Shown here piece by piece: positions 48,935 through 61,649 of a DNA stretch of 64,000 nucleotides. The position numbers and the translations under genes were made by a program. The stretch's first letter is position 1. Every line of letters starts with the position of its first letter. Source of the DNA: Rallus limicola (lineage: Eukaryota > Chordata > Aves > Gruiformes > Rallidae). The notes under the pieces were generated by a model. It worked only from the letters and a program-made list of their open reading frames with translations, had not been told where the DNA came from and did not search any database. The stretch covers positions 52,312 through 116,311 of the forward strand of contig JAKCOZ010000594.1 of the NCBI GenBank assembly GCA_022605955.1, read 5' to 3'.

Positions 48935-51900
48935 CCGTAGGAGGTTCCAGGCATGTTCCCTCTTTCCAGGCAAAGGAAAAGGCTGAGAGCCAAAGTGACA
49001 GGGTCTGCTTGTGTGTCCTGTTAGGAGGTTTCAGACAAGCTATGCCTTTCAGTCCTAGCTTCTTTACTTTGGGAGTTATTGCTGGACGTTTAGCATGTTT
49101 TGAACTGCAGTCTGCTAGGGCCGAGAAAAGCACCGTAGGAGGTTCCAGGCATGTTCCCTCTTTCCAGGCAAAGGAAAAGGCTGAGAGCCAAAGTGACAGG
49201 GTCTGCTTGTGTGTCCTGTTAGGAGGTTTCAGACAAGCTATGCCTTTCAGTCCTAGCTTCTTTACTTTGGGAGTTATTGCTGGACGTTTAGCATGTTTTG
49301 AACTGCAGTCTGCTAGGGCCGAGAAAAGCACCGTAGGAGGTTCCAGGCATGTTCCCTCTTTCCAGGCAAAGGAAAAGGCTGAGAGCCAAAGTGACAGGGT
49401 CTGCTTGTGTGTCCTGTTAGGAGGTTTCAGACAAGCTATGCCTTTCAGTCCTAGCTTCTTTACTTTGGGAGTTATTGCTGGACGTTTAGCATGTTTTGAA
49501 CTGCAGTCTGCTAGGGCCGAGAAAAGCACCGTAGGAGGTTCCAGGCATGTTCCCTCTTTCCAGGCAAAGGAAAAGGCTGAGAGCCAAAGTGACAGGGTCT
49601 GCTTGTGTGTCCTGTTAGGAGGTTTCAGACAAGCTATGCCTTTCAGTCCTAGCTTCTTTACTTTGGGAGTTATTGCTGGACGTTTAGCATGTTTTGAACT
49701 GCAGTCTGCTAGGGCCGAGAAAAGCACCGTAGGAGGTTCCAGGCATGTTCCCTCTTTCCAGGCAAAGGAAAAGGCTGAGAGCCAAAGTGACAGGGTCTGC
49801 TTGTGTGTCCTGTTAGGAGGTTTCAGACAAGCTATGCCTTTCATGCCTAGCTTCTTTACTTTGGGAGTTATTGCTGGACGTTTAGCATGTTTTGAACTGC
49901 AGTCTGCTAGGGCCGAGAAAAGCACTGTAGGAGGTAGCAGGTATGTTCCTTCTTTCCAGGCAAAGGAAAAGGCTGAGAGCCAAAGTGACAGGGTCTGCTT
50001 GTGTGTCCTGTTAGGAGGTTTCAGACAAGCTATGCCTTTCAGTCCTAGCTTCTTTACTTTGGGAGTTATTGCTGGACGTTTAGCATGTTTTGAACTGCAG
50101 TCTGCTAGGGCCGAGAAAAGCACCGTAGGAGGTTCCAGGCATGTTCCCTCTTTCCAGGCAAAGGAAAAGGCTGAGAGCCAAAGTGACAGGGTCTGCTTGT
50201 GTGTCCTGTTAGGAGGTTTCAGACAAGCTATGCCTTTCAGTCCTAGCTTCTTTACTTTGGGAGTTATTGCTGGACGTTTAGCATGTTTTGAACTGCAGTC
50301 TGCTAGGGCCGAGAAAAGCACCGTAGGAGGTTCCAGGCATGTTCCCTCTTTCCAGGCAAAGGAAAAGGCTGAGAGCCAAAGTGACAGGGTCTGCTTGTGT
50401 GTCCTGTTAGGAGGTTTCAGACAAGCTATGCCTTTCAGTCCTAGCTTCTTTACTTTGGGAGTTATTGCTGGACGTTTAGCATGTTTTGAACTGCAGTCTG
50501 CTAGGGCCGAGAAAAGCATCGTAGGAGGTTCCAGGCATGTTCCCTCTTTCCAGGCAAAGGAAAAGGCTGAGAGCCAAAGTGACAGGGTCTGCTTGTGTGT
50601 CCTGTTAGGAGGTTTCAGACAAGCTATGCCTTTCATGCCTAGCTTCTTTACTTTGGGAGTTATTGCTGGACGTTTAGCATGTTTTGAACTGCAGTCTGCT
50701 AGGGCCGAGAAAAGCACCGTAGGAGGTTCCAGGCATGTTCCCTCTTTCCAGGCAAAGGAAAAGGCTGAGAGCCAAAGTGACAGGGTCTGCTTGTGTGTCC
50801 TGTTAGGAGGTTTCAGACAAGCTATGCCTTTCAGTCCTAGCTTCTTTACTTTGGGAGTTATTGCTGGACGTTTAGCATGTTTTGAACTGCAGTCTGCTAG
50901 GGCCGAGAAAAGCACCGTAGGAGGTTCCAGGCATGTTCCCTCTTTCCAGGCAAAGGAAAAGGCTGAGAGCCAAAGTGACAGGGTCTGCTTGTGTGTCCTG
51001 TTAGGAGGTTTCAGACAAGCTATGCCTTTCAGTCCTAGCTTCTTTACTTTGGGAGTTATTGCTGGACGTTTAGCATGTTTTGAACTGCAGTCTGCTAGGG
51101 CCGAGAAAAGCACCGTAGGAGGTTCCAGGCATGTTCCCTCTTTCCAGGCAAAGGAAAAGGCTGAGAGCCAAAGTGACAGGGTCTGCTTGTGTGTCCTGTT
51201 AGGAGGTTTCAGACAAGCTATGCCTTTCAGTCCTAGCTTCTTTACTTTGGGAGTTATTGCTGGACGTTTAGCATGTTTTGAACTGCAGTCTGCTAGGGCC
51301 GAGAAAAGCACCGTAGGAGCTTCCAGGCATGTTCCCTCTTTCCAGGCAAAGGAAAAGGCTGAGAGCCAAAGTGACAGGGTCTGCTTGTGTGTCCTGTTAG
51401 GAGGTTTCAGACAAGCTATGCCTTTCAGTCCTAGCTTCTTTACTTTGGGAGTTATTGCTGGACGTTTAGCATGTTTTGAACTGCAGTCTGCTAGGGCCGA
51501 GAAAAGCACTGTAGGAGGTAGCAGGTATGTTCCTTCTTTCCAGGCAAAGGAAAAGGCTGAGAGCCAAAGTGACAGGGTCTGCTTGTGTGTCCTGTTAGGA
51601 GGTTTCAGACAAGCTATGCCTTTCAGTCCTAGCTTCTTTACTTTGGGAGTTATTGCTGGACGTTTAGCATGTTTTGAACTGCAGTCTGCTAGGGCCGAGA
51701 AAAGCACCGTAGGAGGTTCCAGGCATGTTCCCTCTTTCCAGGCAAAGGAAAAGGCTGAGAGCCAAAGTGACAGGGTCTGCTTGTGTGTCCTGTTAGGAGG
51801 TTTCAGACAAGCTATGCCTTTCAGTCCTAGCTTCTTTACTTTGGGAGTTATTGCTGGACGTTTAGCATGTTTTGAACTGCAGTCTGCTAGGGCCGAGAAA

Positions 51901-54900
51901 AGCACTGTAGGAGGTAGCAGGTATGTTCCTTCTTTCCAGGCAAAGGAAAAGGCTGAGAGCCAAAGTGACAGGGTCTGCTTGTGTGTCCTGTTAGGAGGTT
52001 TCAGACAAGCTATGCCTTTCAGTCCTAGCTTCTTTACTTTGGGAGTTATTGCTGGACGTTTAGCATGTTTTGAACTGCAGTCTGCTAGGGCCGAGAAAAG
52101 CACCGTAGGAGCTTCCAGGCATGTTCCCTCTTTCCAGGCAAAGGAAAAGGCTGAGAGCCAAAGTGACAGGGTCTGCTTGTGTGTCCTGTTAGGAGGTTTC
52201 AGACAAGCTATGCCTTTCATGCCTAGCTTCTTTACTTTGGGAGTTATTGCTGGACGTTTAGCATGTTTTGAACTGCAGTCTGCTAGGGCCGAGAAAAGCA
52301 CCGTAGTAGGTAGCAGGTATGTTCCTTCTTTCCAGGCAAAGGAAAAGGCTGAGAGCCAAAGTGACAGGGTCTGCTTGTGTGTCCTGTTAGGAGGTTTCAG
52401 ACAAGCTATGCCTTTCAGTCCTAGCTTCTTTACTTTGGGAGTTATTGCTGGACGTTTAGCATGTTTTGAACTGCAGTCTGCTAGGGCCGAGAAAAGCACT
52501 GTAGGAGGTTCCAGGCATGTTCCTTCTTTCCAGGCAAAGGAAAAGGCTGAGAGCCAAAGTGACAGGGTCTGCTTGTGTGTCCTGTTAGGAGGTTTCAGAC
52601 AAGCTATGCCTTTCAGTCCTAGCTTCTTTACTTTGGGAGTTATTGCTGGACGTTTAGCATGTTTTGAACTGCAGTCTGCTAGGGCCGAGAAAAGCACCGT
52701 AGGAGGTTCCAGGCATGTTCCCTCTTTCCAGGCAAAGGAAAAGGCTGAGAGCCAAAGTGACAGGGTCTGCTTGTGTGTCCTGTTAGGAGGTTTCAGACAA
52801 GCTATGCCTTTCAGTCCTAGCTTCTTTACTTTGGGAGTTATTGCTGGACGTTTAGCATGTTTTGAACTGCAGTCTGCTAGGGCCGAGAAAAGCACCGTAG
52901 GAGGTTCCAGGCATGTTCCCTCTTTCCAGGCAAAGGAAAAGGCTGAGAGCCAAAGTGACAGGGTCTGCTTGTGTGTCCTGTTAGGAGGTTTCAGACAAGC
53001 TATGCCTTTCAGTCCTAGCTTCTTTACTTTGGGAGTTATTGCTGGACGTTTAGCATGTTTTGAACTGCAGTCTGCTAGGGCCGAGAAAAGCACCGTAGGA
53101 GGTTCCAGGCATGTTCCCTCTTTCCAGGCAAAGGAAAAGGCTGAGAGCCAAAGTGACAGGGTCTGCTTGTGTGTCCTGTTAGGAGGTTTCAGACAAGCTA
53201 TGCCTTTCAGTCCTAGCTTCTTTACTTTGGGAGTTATTGCTGGACGTTTAGCATGTTTTGAACTGCAGTCTGCTAGGGCCGAGAAAAGCACCGTAGGAGG
53301 TTCCAGGCATGTTCCCTCTTTCCAGGCAAAGGAAAAGGCTGAGAGCCAAAGTGACAGGGTCTGCTTGTGTGTCCTGTTAGGAGGTTTCAGACAAGCTATG
53401 CCTTTCAGTCCTAGCTTCTTTACTTTGGGAGTTATTGCTGGACGTTTAGCATGTTTTGAACTGCAGTCTGCTAGGGCCGAGAAAAGCACCGTAGGAGGTT
53501 CCAGGCATGTTCCCTCTTTCCAGGCAAAGGAAAAGGCTGAGAGCCAAAGTGACAGGGTCTGCTTGTGTGTCCTGTTAGGAGGTTTCAGACAAGCTATGCC
53601 TTTCAGTCCTAGCTTCTTTACTTTGGGAGTTATTGCTGGACGTTTAGCATGTTTTGAACTGCAGTCTGCTAGGGCCGAGAAAAGCACTGTAGGAGGTAGT
53701 AGGTATGTTCCCTCTTTCCAGGCAAAGGAAAAGGCTGAGAGCCAAAGTGACAGGGTCTGCTTGTGTGTCCTGTTAGGAGGTTTCAGACAAGCTATGCCTT
53801 TCATGCCTAGCTTCTTTACTTTGGGAGTTATTGCTGGACGTTTAGCATGTTTTGAACTGCAGTCTGCTAGGGCCGAGAAAAGCACTGTAGGAGGTAGCAG
53901 GTATGTTCCTTCTTTCCAGGCAAAGGAAAAGGCTGAGAGCCAAAGTGACAGGGTCTGCTTGTGTGTCCTGTTAGGAGGTTTCAGACAAGCTATGCCTTTC
54001 AGTCCTAGCTTCTTTACTTTGGGAGTTATTGCTGGACGTTTAGCATGTTTTGAACTGCAGTCTGCTAGGGCCGAGAAAAGCACCGTAGGAGGTTCCAGGC
54101 ATGTTCCCTCTTTCCAGGCAAAGGAAAAGGCTGAGAGCCAAAGTGACAGGGTCTGCTTGTGTGTCCTGTTAGGAGGTTTCAGACAAGCTATGCCTTTCAG
54201 TCCTAGCTTCTTTACTTTGGGAGTTATTGCTGGACGTTTAGCATGTTTTGAACTGCAGTCTGCTAGGGCCGAGAAAAGCACCGTAGGAGGTTCCAGGCAT
54301 GTTCCCTCTTTCCAGGCAAAGGAAAAGGCTGAGAGCCAAAGTGACAGGGTCTGCTTGTGTGTCCTGTTAGGAGGTTTCAGACAAGCTATGCCTTTCAGTC
54401 CTAGCTTCTTTACTTTGGGAGTTATTGCTGGACGTTTAGCATGTTTTGAACTGCAGTCTGCTAGGGCCGAGAAAAGCATCGTAGGAGGTTCCAGGCATGT
54501 TCCCTCTTTCCAGGCAAAGGAAAAGGCTGAGAGCCAAAGTGACAGGGTCTGCTTGTGTGTCCTGTTAGGAGGTTTCAGACAAGCTATGCCTTTCAGTCCT
54601 AGCTTCTTTACTTTGGGAGTTATTGCTGGACGTTTAGCATGTTTTGAACTGCAGTCTGCTAGGGCCGAGAAAAGCACCGTAGGAGCTTCCAGGCATGTTC
54701 CCTCTTTCCAGGCAAAGGAAAAGGCTGAGAGCCAAAGTGACAGGGTCTGCTTGTGTGTCCTGTTAGGAGGTTTCAGACAAGCTATGCCTTTCAGTCCTAG
54801 CTTCTTTACTTTGGGAGTTATTGCTGGACGTTTAGCATGTTTTGAACTGCAGTCTGCTAGGGCCGAGAAAAGCACCGTAGGAGGTTCCAGGCATGTTCCC

Positions 54901-57520
54901 TCTTTCCAGGCAAAGGAAAAGGCTGAGAGCCAAAGTGACAGGGTCTGCTTGTGTGTCCTGTTAGGAGGTTTCAGACAAGCTATGCCTTTCATGCCTAGCT
55001 TCTTTACTTTGGGAGTTATTGCTGGACGTTTAGCATGTTTTGAACTGCAGTCTGCTAGGGCCGAGAAAAGCACTGTAGGAGGTAGCAGGTATGTTCCTTC
55101 TTTCCAGGCAAAGGAAAAGGCTGAGAGCCAAAGTGACAGGGTCTGCTTGTGTGTCCTGTTAGGAGGTTTCAGACAAGCTATGCCTTTCATGCCTAGCTTC
55201 TTTACTTTGGGAGTTATTGCTGGACGTTTAGCATGTTTTGAACTGCAGTCTGCTAGGGCCGAGAAAAGCACCGTAGTAGGTAGCAGGTATGTTCCTTCTT
55301 TCCAGGCAAAGGAAAAGGCTGAGAGCCAAAGTGACAGGGTCTGCTTGTGTGTCCTGTTAGGAGGTTTCAGACAAGCTATGCCTTTCAGTCCTAGCTTCTT
55401 TACTTTGGGAGTTATTGCTGGACGTTTAGCATGTTTTGAACTGCAGTCTGCTAGGGCCGAGAAAAGCACCGTAGGAGGTTCCAGGCATGTTCCCTCTTTC
55501 CAGGCAAAGGAAAAGGCTGAGAGCCAAAGTGACAGGGTCTGCTTGTGTGTCCTGTTAGGAGGTTTCAGACAAGCTATGCCTTTCAGTCCTAGCTTCTTTA
55601 CTTTGGGAGTTATTGCTGGACGTTTAGCATGTTTTGAACTGCAGTCTGCTAGGGCCGAGAAAAGCACCGTAGGAGGTTCCAGGCATGTTCCCTCTTTCCA
55701 GGCAAAGGAAAAGGCTGAGAGCCAAAGTGACAGGGTCTGCTTGTGTGTCCTGTTAGGAGGTTTCAGACAAGCTATGCCTTTCAGTCCTAGCTTCTTTACT
55801 TTGGGAGTTATTGCTGGACGTTTAGCATGTTTTGAACTGCAGTCTGCTAGGGCCGAGAAAAGCACCGTAGGAGGTTCCAGGCATGTTCCCTCTTTCCAGG
55901 CAAAGGAAAAGGCTGAGAGCCAAAGTGACAGGGTCTGCTTGTGTGTCCTGTTAGGAGGTTTCAGACAAGCTATGCCTTTCAGTCCTAGCTTCTTTACTTT
56001 GGGAGTTATTGCTGGACGTTTAGCATGTTTTGAACTGCAGTCTGCTAGGGCCGAGAAAAGCACCGTAGGAGCTTCCAGGCATGTTCCCTCTTTCCAGGCA
56101 AAGGAAAAGGCTGAGAGCCAAAGTGACAGGGTCTGCTTGTGTGTCCTGTTAGGAGGTTTCAGACAAGCTATGCCTTTCAGTCCTAGCTTCTTTACTTTGG
56201 GAGTTATTGCTGGACGTTTAGCATGTTTTGAACTGCAGTCTGCTAGGGCCGAGAAAAGCACCGTAGGAGGTTCCAGGCATGTTCCCTCTTTCCAGGCAAA
56301 GGAAAAGGCTGAGAGCCAAAGTGACAGGGTCTGCTTGTGTGTCCTGTTAGGAGGTTTCAGACATGCTATGCCTTTCATGCCTAGCTTCTTTACTTTGGGA
56401 GTTATTGCTGGACGTTTAGCATGTTTTGAACTGCAGTCTGCTAGGGCCGAGAAAAGCACTGTAGGAGGTAGCAGGTATGTTCCTTCTTTCCAGGCAAAGG
56501 AAAAGGCTGAGAGCCAAAGTGACAGGGTCTGCTTGTGTGTCCTGTTAGGAGGTTTCAGACAAGCTATGCCTTTCAGTCCTAGCTTCTTTACTTTGGGAGT
56601 TATTGCTGGACGTTTAGCATGTTTTGAACTGCAGTCTGCTAGGGCCGAGAAAAGCACCGTAGGAGGTTCCAGGCATGTTCCCTCTTTCCAGGCAAAGGAA
56701 AAGGCTGAGAGCCAAAGTGACAGGGTCTGCTTGTGTGTCCTGTTAGGAGGTTTCAGACAAGCTATGCCTTTCAGTCCTAGCTTCTTTACTTTGGGAGTTA
56801 TTGCTGGACGTTTAGCATGTTTTGAACTGCAGTCTGCTAGGGCCGAGAAAAGCACCGTAGGAGGTTCCAGGCATGTTCCCTCTTTCCAGGCAAAGGAAAA
56901 GGCTGAGAGCCAAAGTGACAGGGTCTGCTTGTGTGTCCTGTTAGGAGGTTTCAGACAAGCTATGCCTTTCAGTCCTAGCTTCTTTACTTTGGGAGTTATT
57001 GCTGGACGTTTAGCATGTTTTGAACTGCAGTCTGCTAGGGCCGAGAAAAGCATCGTAGGAGGTTCCAGGCATGTTCCCTCTTTCCAGGCAAAGGAAAAGG
57101 CTGAGAGCCAAAGTGACAGGGTCTGCTTGTGTGTCCTGTTAGGAGGTTTCAGACAAGCTATGCCTTTCATGCCTAGCTTCTTTACTTTGGGAGTTATTGC
57201 TGGACGTTTAGCATGTTTTGAACTGCAGTCTGCTAGGGCCGAGAAAAGCACCGTAGGAGGTTCCAGGCATGTTCCCTCTTTCCAGGCAAAGGAAAAGGCT
57301 GAGAGCCAAAGTGACAGGGTCTGCTTGTGTGTCCTGTTAGGAGGTTTCAGACAAGCTATGCCTTTCAGTCCTAGCTTCTTTACTTTGGGAGTTATTGCTG
57401 GACGTTTAGCATGTTTTGAACTGCAGTCTGCTAGGGCCGAGAAAAGCACTGTAGGAGGTTCCAGGCATGTTCCCTCTTTCCAGGCAAAGGAAAAGGCTGA
57501 GAGCCAAAGTGACAGGGTCT

Positions 57521-58312
57521 CCTTGTGTGTCCTGTTAGGAGGTTTCAGACAAGCTATGCCTTTCATGCCTAGCTTCTTTACTTTGGGAGTTATTGCTGGA
57601 CGTTTAGCATGTTTTGAACTGCAGTCTGCTAGGGCCGAGAAAAGCACCGTAGGAGGTTCCAGGCATGTTCCCTCTTTCCAGGCAAAGGAAAAGGCTGAGA
57701 GCCAAAGTGACAGGGTCTGCTTGTGTGTCCTGTTAGGAGGTTTCAGACAAGCTATGCCTTTCATGCCTAGCTTCTTTACTTTGGGAGTTATTGCTGGACG
57801 TTTAGCATGTTTTGAACTGCAGTCTGCTAGGGCCGAGAAAAGCACCGTAGGAGGTTCCAGGCATGTACCCTCTTTCCAGGCAAAGGAAAAGGCTGAGAGC
57901 CAAAGTGACAGGGTCTGCTTGTGTGTCCTGTTAGGAGGTTTCAGACAAGCTATGCCTTTCAGCCCTAGCTTCTTTACTTTGGGAGTTATTGCTGGACGTT
58001 TAGCATGTTTTGAACTGCAGTCTGCTAGGGCCGAGAAAAGCACCGTAGGAGGTTCCAGGCATGTTCCCTCTTTCCAGGCAAAGGAAAAGGCTGAGAGCCA
58101 AAGTGACAGGGTCTGCTTGTGTGTCCTGTTAGGAGGTTTCAGACAAGCTATGCCTTTCAGTCCTAGCTTCTTTACTTTGGGAGTTATTGCTGGACGTTTA
58201 GCATGTTTTGAACTGCAGTCTGCTAGGGCCGAGAAAAGCACTGTAGGAGGTTCCAGGCATGTTCCCTCTTTCCAGGCAAAGGAAAAGGCTGAGAGCCAAA
58301 GTGACAGGGTCT
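57521..58312 (+). repeat. 4-monomer unit (792 bp) marked by GTCTCCTTG
   Basis: The G-to-C change giving GTCTCCTTGTG occurs at 57,521 and 58,313, exactly 4 x 198 bp apart, both just after an A-type monomer with CACTGTAGG. A third copy at 60,691 is 2,378 bp further on. That equals 12 monomers plus the net +2 bp of indels between them, so it belongs to the same family of units. Confidence 0.72.
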
Positions 58313-58764
58313 CCTTGTGTGTCCTGTTAGGAGGTTTCAGACAAGCTATGCCTTTCATGCCTAGCTTCTTTACTTTGGGAGTTATTGCTGGACGTTTAGC
58401 ATGTTTTGAACTGCAGTCTGCTAGGGCCGAGAAAAGCACCGTAGGAGGTTCCAGGCATGTTCCCTCTTTCCAGGCAAAGGAAAAGGCTGAGAGCCAAAGT
58501 GACAGGTTCTGCTTGTGTGTCCTGTTAGGAGGTTTCAGACAAGCTATGCCTTTCATGCCTAGCTTCTTTACTTTGGGAGTTATTGCTGGACGTTTAGCAT
58601 GTTTTGAACTGCAGTCTGCTAGGGCCGAGAAAAGCACCGTAGGAGGTTCCAGGCATGTTCCCTCTTTCCAGGCAAAGGAAAAGGCTGAGAGCCAAAGTGA
58701 CAGGGTCTGCTTGTGTGTCCTGTTAGGAGGTTTCAGACAAGCTATGCCTTTCATGCCTAGCTTC

Positions 58765-58768
58765 TTTT
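58765..58768 (+). other. +1 T in homopolymer (T3 to T4)
   Basis: CTTCTTTTACTTTGGG here, against CTTCTTTACTTTGGG in the other monomers inspected. This is the first net length change after about 237 exact monomers, and it ends the long open frames on both strands. Confidence 0.95.
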
Positions 58769-58901
58769 ACTTTGGGAGTTATTGCTGGACGTTTAGCATG
58801 TTTTGAACTGCAGTCTGCTAGGGCCGAGAAAAGCACCGTAGGAGCTTCCAGGCATGTTCCCTCTTTCCAGGCAAAGGAAAAGGCTGAGAGCCAAAGTGAC
58901 A

Positions 58902-58905
58902 GGGG
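58902..58905 (+). other. +1 G in homopolymer (G3 to G4)
   Basis: GACAGGGGTCTGC against the usual GACAGGGTCTGC, followed closely by a T-to-G change (CTGCTGGTGTG). Confidence 0.95.
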
Positions 58906-60385
58906 TCTGCTGGTGTGTCCTGTTAGGAGGTTTCAGACAAGCTATGCCTTTCAGTCCTAGCTTCTTTACTTTGGGAGTTATTGCTGGACGTTTAGCATGT
59001 TTTGAACTGCAGTCTGCTAGGGCCGAGAAAAGCACTGTAGGAGGTAGTAGGTATGTTCCTTCTTTCCAGGCAAAGGAAAAGGCTGAGAGCCAAAGTGACA
59101 GGGTCTGCTTGTGTGTCCTGTTAGGAGGTTTCAGACAAGCTATGCCTTTCCATCCTAGCTTCTTTACTTTGGGAGTTATTGTTGGACGTTTAGCATGTTT
59201 TGAACTGCAGTCTGCTAGGGCCGAGAAAAGCACCGTAGGAGGTTCCAGGCATGTTCCCTCTTTCCAGGCAAAGGAAAAGGCTGAGAGCCAAAGTGACAGG
59301 GTCTGCTTGTGTGTCCTGTTAGGAGGTTTCAGACAAGCTATGCCTTTCATGCCTAGCTTCTTTACTTTGGGAGTTATTGCTGGACGTTTAGCATGTTTTG
59401 AACTGCAGTCTGCTAGGGCCGAGAAAAGCACCGTAGGAGGTTCCAGGCATGTTCCCTCTTTCCAGGCAAAGGAAAAGGCTGAGAGCCAAAGTGACAGGGT
59501 CTGCTTGTGTGTCCTGTTAGGAGGTTTCAGACAAGCTATGCCTTTCAGTCCTAGCTTCTTTACTTTGGGAGTTATTGCTGGACGTTTAGCATGTTTTGAA
59601 CTGCAGTCTGCTAGGGCCGAGAAAAGCACCGTAGGAGGTTCCAGGCATGTTCCCTCTTTCCAGGCAAAGGAAAAGGCTGAGAGCCAAAGTGACAGGGTCT
59701 GCTTGTGTGTCCTGTTAGGAGGTTTCAGACAAGCTATGCCTTTCAGTCCTAGCTTCTTTACTTTGGGAGTTATTGCTGGACGTTTAGCATGTTTTGAACT
59801 GCAGTCTGCTAGGGCCGAGAAAAGCACCGTAGGAGGTTCCAGGCATGTTCCCTCTTTCCAGGCAAAGGAAAAGGCTGAGAGCCAAAGTGACAGGGTCTGC
59901 TTGTGTGTCCTGTTAGGAGGTTTCAGACAAGCTATGCCTTTCAGTCCTAGCTTCTTTACTTTGGGAGTTATTGCTGGACGTTTAGCATGTTTTGAACTGC
60001 AGTCTGCTAGGGCCGAGAAAAGCACCGTAGGAGCTTCCAGGCATGTTCCCTCTTTCCAGGCAAAGGAAAAGGCTGAGAGCCAAAGTGACAGGGTCTGCTT
60101 GTGTGTCCTGTTAGGAGGTTTCAGACAAGCTATGCCTTTCAGTCCTAGCTTCTTTACTTTGGGAGTTATTGCTGGACGTTTAGCATGTTTTGAACTGCAG
60201 TCTGCTAGGGCCGAGAAAAGCACTGTAGGAGGTAGTAGGTATGTTCCCTCTTTCCAGGCAAAGGAAAAGGCTGAGAGCCAAAGTGACAGGGTCTGCTTGT
60301 GTGTCCTGTTAGGAGGTTTCAGACAAGCTATGCCTTTCAGCCCTAGCTTCTTTACTTTGGGAGTTATTGCTGGACGTTTAGCATG

Positions 60386-60388
60386 TTT
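60386..60388 (+). other. -1 T in homopolymer (T4 to T3)
   Basis: GCATGTTTGAACTGC against the usual GCATGTTTTGAACTGC. It is compensated 55-60 bp later by a +1 C. Confidence 0.95.
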
Positions 60389-60442
60389 GAACTGCAGTCT
60401 GCTAGGGCCGAGAAAAGCACCGTAGGAGGTTCCAGGCATGTT

Positions 60443-60446
60443 CCCC
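60443..60446 (+). other. +1 C in homopolymer (C3 to C4)
   Basis: CATGTTCCCCTCTTTCC against the usual CATGTTCCCTCTTTCC. It restores the register lost at 60,386-60,388. Confidence 0.95.
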
Positions 60447-61645
60447 TCTTTCCAGGCAAAGGAAAAGGCTGAGAGCCAAAGTGACAGGGTCTGCTTGTGT
60501 GTCCTGTTAGGAGGTTTCAGACAAGCTATGCCTTTCAGTCCTAGCTTCTTTACTTTGGGAGTTATTGCTGGACGTTTAGCATGTTTTGAACTGCAGTCTG
60601 CTAGGGCCGAGAAAAGCACTGTAGGAGGTTCCAGGCATGTTCCCTCTTTCCAGGCAAAGGAAAAGGCTGAGAGCCAAAGTGACAGGGTCTCCTTGTGTGT
60701 CCTGTTAGGAGGTTTCAGACAAGCTATGCCTTTCATGCCTAGCTTCTTTACTTTGGGAGTTATTGCTGGACGTTTAGCATGTTTTGAACTGCAGTCTGCT
60801 AGGGCCGAGAAAAGCACCGTAGGAGGTTCCAGGCATGTTCCCTCTTTCCAGGCAAAGGAAAAGGCTGAGAGCCAAAGTGACAGGGTCTGCTTGTGTGTCC
60901 TGTTAGGAGGTTTCAGACAAGCTATGCCTTTCATGCCTAGCTTCTTTACTTTGGGAGTTATTGCTGGACGTTTAGCATGTTTTGAACTGCAGTCTGCTAG
61001 GGCCGAGAAAAGCACCGTAGGAGCTTCCAGGCATGTTCCCTCTTTCCAGGCAAAGGAAAAGGCTGAGAGCCAAAGTGACAGGGTCTGCTTGTGTGTCCTG
61101 TTAGGAGGTTTCAGACAAGCTATGCCTTTCATGCCTAGCTTCTTTACTTTGGGAGTTATTGCTGGACGTTTAGCATGTTTTGAACTGCAGTCTGCTAGGG
61201 CCGAGAAAAGCACCGTAGGAGCTTCCAGGCATGTTCCCTCTTTCCAGGCAAAGGAAAAGGCTGAGAGCCAAAGTGACAGGGTCTGCTGGTGTGTCCTGTT
61301 AGGAGGTTTCAGACAAGCTATGCCTTTCAGTCCTAGCTTCTTTACTTTGGGAGTTATTGCTGGACGTTTAGCATGTTTTGAACTGCAGTCTGCTAGGGCC
61401 GAGAAAAGCACTGTAGGAGGTAGCAGGTATGTTCCTTCTTTCCAGGCAAAGGAAAAGGCTGAGAGCCAAAGTGACAGGGTCTGCTTGTGTGTCCTGTTAG
61501 GAGGTTTCAGACAAGCTATGCCTTTCAGTCCTAGCTTCTTTACTTTGGGAGTTATTGCTGGACGTTTAGCATGTTTTGAACTGCAGTCTGCTAGGGCCGA
61601 GAAAAGCACCGTAGGAGGTTCCAGGCATGTTCCCTCTTTCCAGGC

Positions 61646-61649
61646 AAAA
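61646..61649 (+). other. +1 A in homopolymer (A3 to A4)
   Basis: CAGGCAAAAGGAAAAGG against the usual CAGGCAAAGGAAAAGG. Confidence 0.95.

Larger units (their letters stand above)
11907..58764 (+). repeat. 198-bp satellite array, right arm, indel-free portion
   Basis: About 237 monomers lie head to tail. The equivalent CAT triplets ending at 13,016 and 58,754 are exactly 231 x 198 bp apart, and intermediate markers agree. There is therefore no net indel over roughly 46.8 kb. Variation is by substitution. Type A reads GGTTCCAGGCATGTTCCC and type B GGTAGCAGGTATGTTCCT. Rarer recombinant-looking forms are GGTAGTAGGTATG and GGTTGTAGGTATG. A second variable site reads TTTCAGTCCTAG, TTTCATGCCTAG, TTTCAGGCCTAG or TTTCCGTCCTAG. 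Local HORs are listed separately. No gene, RNA or mobile element interrupts the array. Confidence 0.97.

Noticed and set aside
11983..58806. Very long open reading frames on both strands as giant repeat-protein genes
   Set aside because: They follow from a period divisible by three with one open frame per strand. Nonsense changes are duplicated along with HOR units, common variants change residues freely, and no promoter, splice or terminal non-repeat sequence is seen. None is annotated as a CDS.
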